From an uncultured Bacilli bacterium (GTDB lineage: Bacteria > Bacillota_I > Bacilli_A > RF39 > UBA660), in NCBI GenBank assembly GCA_947631345.1, contig CANRKW010000039.1:1-9336 (forward strand): a stretch of DNA of 9,336 nt, written 5' to 3'. The notes under the pieces are model-generated. The model worked only from the letters and a program-made list of their open reading frames with translations. It ran no database searches and was not told the DNA's origin. Position numbers and translations under genes: made by a program. Positions 6,666 through 9,336 of the stretch are shown here, piece by piece (positions within the stretch are counted from its first letter, which is position 1; the number at the start of each line of letters is the position of its first letter).

Positions 6666-8738
6666 TTACTTTCTTTTTAACTTTAAAGATGCATCATCTT
6701 CATTTAATAATTTTATTAATTCAATTATAGATTCTCTAAACATAAGTTTTTCTTCTTTATTTAATTTTCTAACATTTCCATTAGTAAAATCTTCTTTATA
6801 AACTCTAGCTATAATTCTTATATGTTTTTTATTTAATAAACTTATTTTTTCTTTTAATATAGTAGAAGAAACACCAAGTTTTATTATAAGATTTTTATAT
6901 AAATTTAAGTTATTTAAATCTTTAGCTTTTTCATTTAAACTTTTTAAAGTATTATAAAATAATATATAATTATTATCATTAATCACTTTATAATCAGTTA
7001 ATTCTTCATTATAAAAATCCAATATTATGTTTTCTTTTATTATATCTAATATTTCTTCTTTAGTTAAATTTAAGAATTTCATTAGATTTCTTGCATTTAA
7101 TATTAAATTCATTTTTTCTTTTAAAAGTTGCTTTTTTATTTTATCTATAATAGTTTTAATACTTCTTAAATCATTATTAAAAGGAATTTTTACTAAAGAA
7201 TATTCTCTATTATAAAAACTAAATAATAAAGATTTATCCATAGTATTTAAAGTTTCTATAGCCTTTATTACTTCTTCTTTAGGATATTCACTAAAATAAG
7301 TAAATAAATTATCTATATCTTTTTCAATATTTTTAGGTAATCTATTTCTTATTTTATTTACTAAATCAATAAATGAAATATCAGTTTCGGCTTTTTTTAC
7401 TCTTAAATTTAAAGTATCTTCTTCATAAAACTTATATAATAAAAGTTTTTCTTCTTCATTTAAATTTCTTATTAAATATAATACTTTAAAGAAATTTCCA
7501 TCAAAATATTCTAAAAAGTTATCTTTTAAATTTATAGTTATATTTAATTCTTCATCTTTATAATATAAATAAAGCCTTTTTAATATTTCTGGTTTTTTTA
7601 ATTTAGATAAAGCTCTTACTTCTATTTGTTGTACTCTTTGAGGAGTTATCCCCATTATTAAAGCTATACTTTTATAAGAATAATTATCTTCAGAGTATTT
7701 TTTAGTTAAAACAAAAATTTCATTTTCAGATAAATCTGCTAATTTGAAAGCTTCTAACATTTCACTATATAAACTTTTAGAAATGACTTCTTCTTCAACA
7801 TTTATACTACTTTTTAACCTATCTTTTATTTCTTCACCACTTTCGTCATATACTTTAGTGTATAAACTAAGGAATGTGCTGTCTAATCTTTCTAACTCTT
7901 CTATAATAGATAACTTTATACCTAACATTGTAGATAATTCTTGATTAGTTAAGTGCCGTCCTAGTTTTTGTTCTAATTCATTTTTTCTTTTTTTATATTC
8001 TGATAATTTTGTATTTATTTTTGCTGGTATTTTAATACCATTTTTATAACGTCTTATTTCTCTATCAATATATTCTTTTATCCAATAATATGCATATGTA
8101 GAAAATTTATAGCCTTTAGTATAATCATACATATCTACTGCTTTCATAAGCCCGATAAAGCCTGTTTGTATTAAATCTAATATATCAAAATTACTTGATG
8201 GATATTTTATAGCTATAAAATTAACTAATCTTAAATTATGTAAAATAAGAGTTTCTCTTGCATTAGAATCTCCTTTAGATATTCTAATATATAATTCTTT
8301 TATTTCTTCATCTGTAAGTACCCTATATTTTCTTATATAATGTAACAATTGTTGGTAAGTATCAGTTGTATAATAGTTTTCTATATAAGTATCTTCATTT
8401 TCTATTTCTAATAAAACATCTATATTATTTAATAACTCATAAGCACATATAAAATTATTTATAGAAAGATTATCTTTACCTTCTTTATATAACTTTTCTA
8501 TTAAAGAATATACTTTTTTATTATTTTTTAATATATAAATATAATCTTCTATTTCTAAATCAAGTATTGTTAATTTATCTAAATCTTTTATATTTAAAAG
8601 TATACTTTTATGTTTTTTAACATATTCATTAATACATTCTTTAATATCTTCTAATGTTTTTTTATCTTTAATTAAATTATAAAATTCTTCTTTTGTTAAA
8701 CCTAAAAAAGAATATTCTAAATATAATGAATCTAACAT
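6666..8738 (-). CDS. Giant sigma-70-like protein with altered DNA-contact residues and C-terminal repeats (690 aa)
   Basis: This is the first gene of the tandem sigma operon and has the same layout as the 680-aa protein. The N-terminal domain is 1-120, with about 8 extra residues near 25-35. Region 1.2 is at about 125-155, region 2 at about 160-240 (DLIQTG at 188-193, where the usual QEG is QTG; YDYTKGYKFSTYA), region 3 at about 241-315 and region 4 at about 333-385 (GITPQRVQQIE). Region 2.4 reads YYWIKE (217-222), so Q437 becomes Glu222 and T440 Asp225 as in the 680-aa protein, while R441 is kept (Arg226). In region 4.2 R584 is Pro366 and E585 is Gln367. Residues 386-690 form the repeat extension, with motifs near 438, 509, 576 and 647. 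GAGGTGG lies 9 nt before the ATG, and a promoter with an extended -10 precedes it. It is probably an alternative sigma with non-standard promoter choice. Alternatively it is a sigma-derived regulator that binds core without normal promoter recognition. Confidence 0.88.
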   Translation of the reverse strand: MLDSLYLEYSFLGLTKEEFYNLIKDKKTLEDIKECINEYVKKHKSILLNIKDLDKLTILDLEIEDYIYILKNNKKVYSLIEKLYKEGKDNLSINNFICAYELLNNIDVLLEIENEDTYIENYYTTDTYQQLLHYIRKYRVLTDEEIKELYIRISKGDSNARETLILHNLRLVNFIAIKYPSSNFDILDLIQTGFIGLMKAVDMYDYTKGYKFSTYAYYWIKEYIDREIRRYKNGIKIPAKINTKLSEYKKRKNELEQKLGRHLTNQELSTMLGIKLSIIEELERLDSTFLSLYTKVYDESGEEIKDRLKSSINVEEEVISKSLYSEMLEAFKLADLSENEIFVLTKKYSEDNYSYKSIALIMGITPQRVQQIEVRALSKLKKPEILKRLYLYYKDEELNITINLKDNFLEYFDGNFFKVLYLIRNLNEEEKLLLYKFYEEDTLNLRVKKAETDISFIDLVNKIRNRLPKNIEKDIDNLFTYFSEYPKEEVIKAIETLNTMDKSLLFSFYNREYSLVKIPFNNDLRSIKTIIDKIKKQLLKEKMNLILNARNLMKFLNLTKEEILDIIKENIILDFYNEELTDYKVINDNNYILFYNTLKSLNEKAKDLNNLNLYKNLIIKLGVSSTILKEKISLLNKKHIRIIARVYKEDFTNGNVRKLNKEEKLMFRESIIELIKLLNEDDASLKLKRK
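6936..7018. repeat. 83-bp segment duplicated at 4450-4532
   Basis: This part of the 690-aa gene, encoding the FYNEELTDY repeat unit, recurs at 4450-4532 in the 63-codon ORF in the same orientation with no gaps and about 8 mismatches. The corresponding part of the 680-aa gene (about 4875-4955) is noticeably more different, so the 63-codon ORF is closer to the distant gene than to its neighbour. Confidence 0.7.
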
Positions 8739-8770
8739 AAGAAAACACCACCTCTTTTAAACGAATGTAT

Positions 8771-8799
8771 ATTTTATCATATTTAACGAAAAAAATGAA
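8771..8799 (-). promoter_or_regulatory. Extended -10 promoter of the tandem sigma operon
   Basis: On the minus strand TGA-TAAAAT (8779-8771) is an extended -10 box. Seventeen nt upstream is a weak -35, TTCATT (8799-8794), which overlaps the 3' arm of the terminator hairpin. A start near 8763 gives a leader of about 25 nt with AGAGGTGG. The arrangement (weak -35 inside a terminator, extended -10) parallels that of the 944-aa gene. Confidence 0.55.
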
Positions 8800-8813
8800 G
8801 TATAAACTTCATT
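8789..8813 (-). terminator. Intrinsic terminator for the upstream surface-protein gene
   Basis: Read on the minus strand, AATGAAG (8813-8807) and CTTCATT (8800-8794) form a 7-bp stem with a 6-nt loop (TTTATA), and the T run 8795-8789 follows. It lies about 254 nt after the stop of the surface-protein gene. Removing the 222-bp MITE-like insertion plus one 6-bp direct repeat would bring it to about 26 nt, a normal distance. Confidence 0.6.
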
Positions 8814-8821
8814 AGTTTCTT

Positions 8822-9055
8822 ATATTTAGTTACTATTCACAGCCGATTTTAAAAAATCTCGCAAACCTAGATAATATAAGGGTTTGCATTTATTTCAGCA
8901 AATATTATTAAAAATGTCATTTTTTTCAAAGTGGGAGATTTATATAAAAAAGCATTGCATTTAATATATCAATTCCCAATTTTACAGTATTTTTAATACC
9001 AAAAGTGGTAAAAATTAATTTTCGGACATTTTAGCTGTGAATAGTAACTATATTT
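8822..9055. mobile_element. MITE-like element with 16-bp TIRs and 6-bp target duplication
   Basis: The 222-bp body (8828-9049) starts with AGTTACTATTCACAGC and ends with its exact reverse complement (9034-9049). Direct repeats ATATTT (8822-8827 and 9050-9055) flank it immediately, as expected for a target-site duplication. The body has no ORF of useful length. It contains internal hairpins: GCAAACC/GGTTTGC at 8861-8867 with 8881-8887, and AAAATGTC/GACATTTT at 8911-8918 with 9025-9032. This fits a non-autonomous inverted-repeat element moved by a transposase encoded elsewhere. I cannot assign an IS family from the ends. A structured RNA or an invertible segment are alternatives, but the direct repeats favour insertion. 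Confidence 0.65.
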
Positions 9056-9066
9056 ATAAAATTTAT

Positions 9067-9336
9067 CTAGTTTACTGCAGATGCACAAGAGGAATCTATG
9101 CTGAATGTGTATGGGTTACCACTTGTTCCATCTCCTCCACTTTTTGTTACACAAGACTTTAAGGAAATTACGGGACGGACGGTAGCCCAACCATAGCGGG
9201 AGGAAGAAATGTTAGGTTCCAAGGCGCCAAAGTGGCCTGCGTGCTCGGTTCCCCCCACAGCCCAAAACACAGGGACCCAACTCATGTAGTATAAAGGGGT
9301 GACCGTCCACCAAAAATAGGCACCGGCTGACGAATT
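9067..9336 (-). CDS. C-terminal 89 aa of a surface protein with lectin-like end (5' end beyond window)
   Basis: The frame is open from the window edge (NSSAGAYFWWTVTP) to TAG at 9067, so the first in-frame Met at 9285 is internal and not the start. The pattern WWTVTP, FWAVGG, YGWATVRPVISLKSC and SGGDGTSGNPYT matches the C-terminus I associate with DUF6273-like or C-type-lectin-like surface proteins. The gene at 1-1388 carries the front half of a similar cassette, so the two are probably paralogues. Composition is striking: 9181-9336 is about 55% G+C, and adenine is only about 15% of the coding strand. The last 27 codons return to ordinary AT-richer sequence. This may reflect hypervariable-region exchange, for example a retroelement variable region, or transfer from a higher-GC source. 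Its transcript likely ends at the hairpin near 8800, beyond the MITE-like insertion. Confidence 0.8.
   Translation of the reverse strand, partial: NSSAGAYFWWTVTPLYYMSWVPVFWAVGGTEHAGHFGALEPNISSSRYGWATVRPVISLKSCVTKSGGDGTSGNPYTFSIDSSCASAVN

Larger units (their letters stand above)
4613..8738 (-). repeat. Tandem gene duplication (690-aa and 680-aa genes)
   Basis: The two genes are similar along their whole length at protein level and in places at DNA level. For example 6422-6555 aligns without gaps to 8481-8614 with only a handful of mismatches. Both end in LKRK-stop and both are followed by a 10-nt spacer with the SD overlapping the stop. This points to duplication of a complete gene unit, later followed by partial duplication that made the 63-codon ORF. 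Confidence 0.8.
8739..9066. other. Intergenic region between surface gene and sigma operon
   Basis: This is the only long stretch without a gene. From right to left it holds 17 nt of surface-gene 3' end and a direct repeat, a MITE-like element (8828-9049), a hairpin terminator (8789-8813), a promoter (8771-8799) and the Shine-Dalgarno of the 690-aa gene (8748-8754). I see no credible ORF and no tRNA or rRNA in it. Confidence 0.7.

Noticed and set aside
2216..7944. Plus-strand open frames opposite the sigma genes (2216-2461, 3314-3592, 5277-5495, 6610-6801, 7027-7215, 7744-7944)
   Set aside because: They are antisense shadows of well-supported minus-strand genes, rich in Phe/Ile/Leu/Ser as expected from the reverse complement of Lys/Glu-rich AT-rich coding sequence.
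1513..8738. CRISPR array or TALE-like DNA-binding repeat array
   Set aside because: There are no short identical DNA repeats with unique spacers. The protein repeats are about 64-75 residues, much longer than the 33-35 residue TALE unit, and lack its paired-residue pattern.
8827..9050. Invertible promoter segment (phase switch) bounded by the inverted repeats
   Set aside because: Flanking direct repeats fit transposition better, no recombinase gene is present, and the segment is separated from the sigma promoter by a terminator, so inversion would not obviously change expression.
9067..9285. A complete 72-aa gene starting at the Met at 9285
   Set aside because: The frame continues upstream without a stop to the window edge and encodes conserved family sequence (FWWTVTP), so the Met is internal and the gene is truncated by the window.
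1..9336. Alternative genetic code (TGA as Trp) suggested by the Mollicutes-like composition
   Set aside because: Trp in conserved positions such as the sigma WWIRQ motif and the surface YYWRII segment is encoded by TGG, and the long frames read through with the standard bacterial code.

Overview
The window comes from a very AT-rich, low-GC Gram-positive-type bacterium. It uses TGG for Trp, and the stop codons seen are TAA and TAG. Ribosome binding sites are purine-rich and sigma-A-type promoters are present. The surface-protein style (TasA/CalY-like N-terminus, repeat domains, lectin-like C-terminal cassette) is what I associate with uncultured gut Bacilli (RF39/Mycoplasmatota-like) or related Firmicutes. 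That placement is inferred from style and composition. Every gene I can support lies on the minus strand, so the locus reads from high to low coordinates.

Layout in transcription order. (1) 9067-9336: the last 89 codons of a surface protein with a lectin-like C-terminus. Its G+C is about 55% over 9181-9336, against a visibly AT-rich remainder. (2) 8739-9066: an intergenic region holding a 222-bp MITE-like element with 16-bp perfect terminal inverted repeats and a 6-bp flanking direct repeat, then a hairpin terminator and a promoter. (3) 6666-8738 and 4613-6655: two tandem paralogous giant sigma-70-like proteins (690 and 680 aa), followed by a 63-codon ORF (4411-4602) that is a detached piece of the same family. 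All three are joined by identical 10-nt gaps. (4) 1513-4347: a third, 944-aa sigma-70-like protein with its own promoter. (5) 1-1388: the first 462 codons of another large surface protein, behind a consensus promoter and a leader with mutually exclusive hairpins.

The central observation is the sigma cassette. Each protein has a family-specific N-terminal domain, then sigma regions 1.2, 2, 3 and 4, then a 300-530 aa C-terminal extension. The extension is built from repeats of about 64-75 residues marked by a Y-N-x-D/E-x-T-x-Y motif, and I do not recognise it. The 944-aa protein keeps nearly all canonical promoter-contact residues in regions 2.4 and 4.2. The two tandem paralogues have changed the equivalent positions, so they may read different promoters. 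The sigma genes are flanked on both sides by surface-protein genes that look like one family. A reasonable, unproven hypothesis is that this is a dedicated regulatory cassette for a variable surface-protein locus. The GC-rich, adenine-poor C-terminal coding segment at the right edge would fit the variable region of a diversity-generating retroelement, but no reverse transcriptase or template repeat is in the window.
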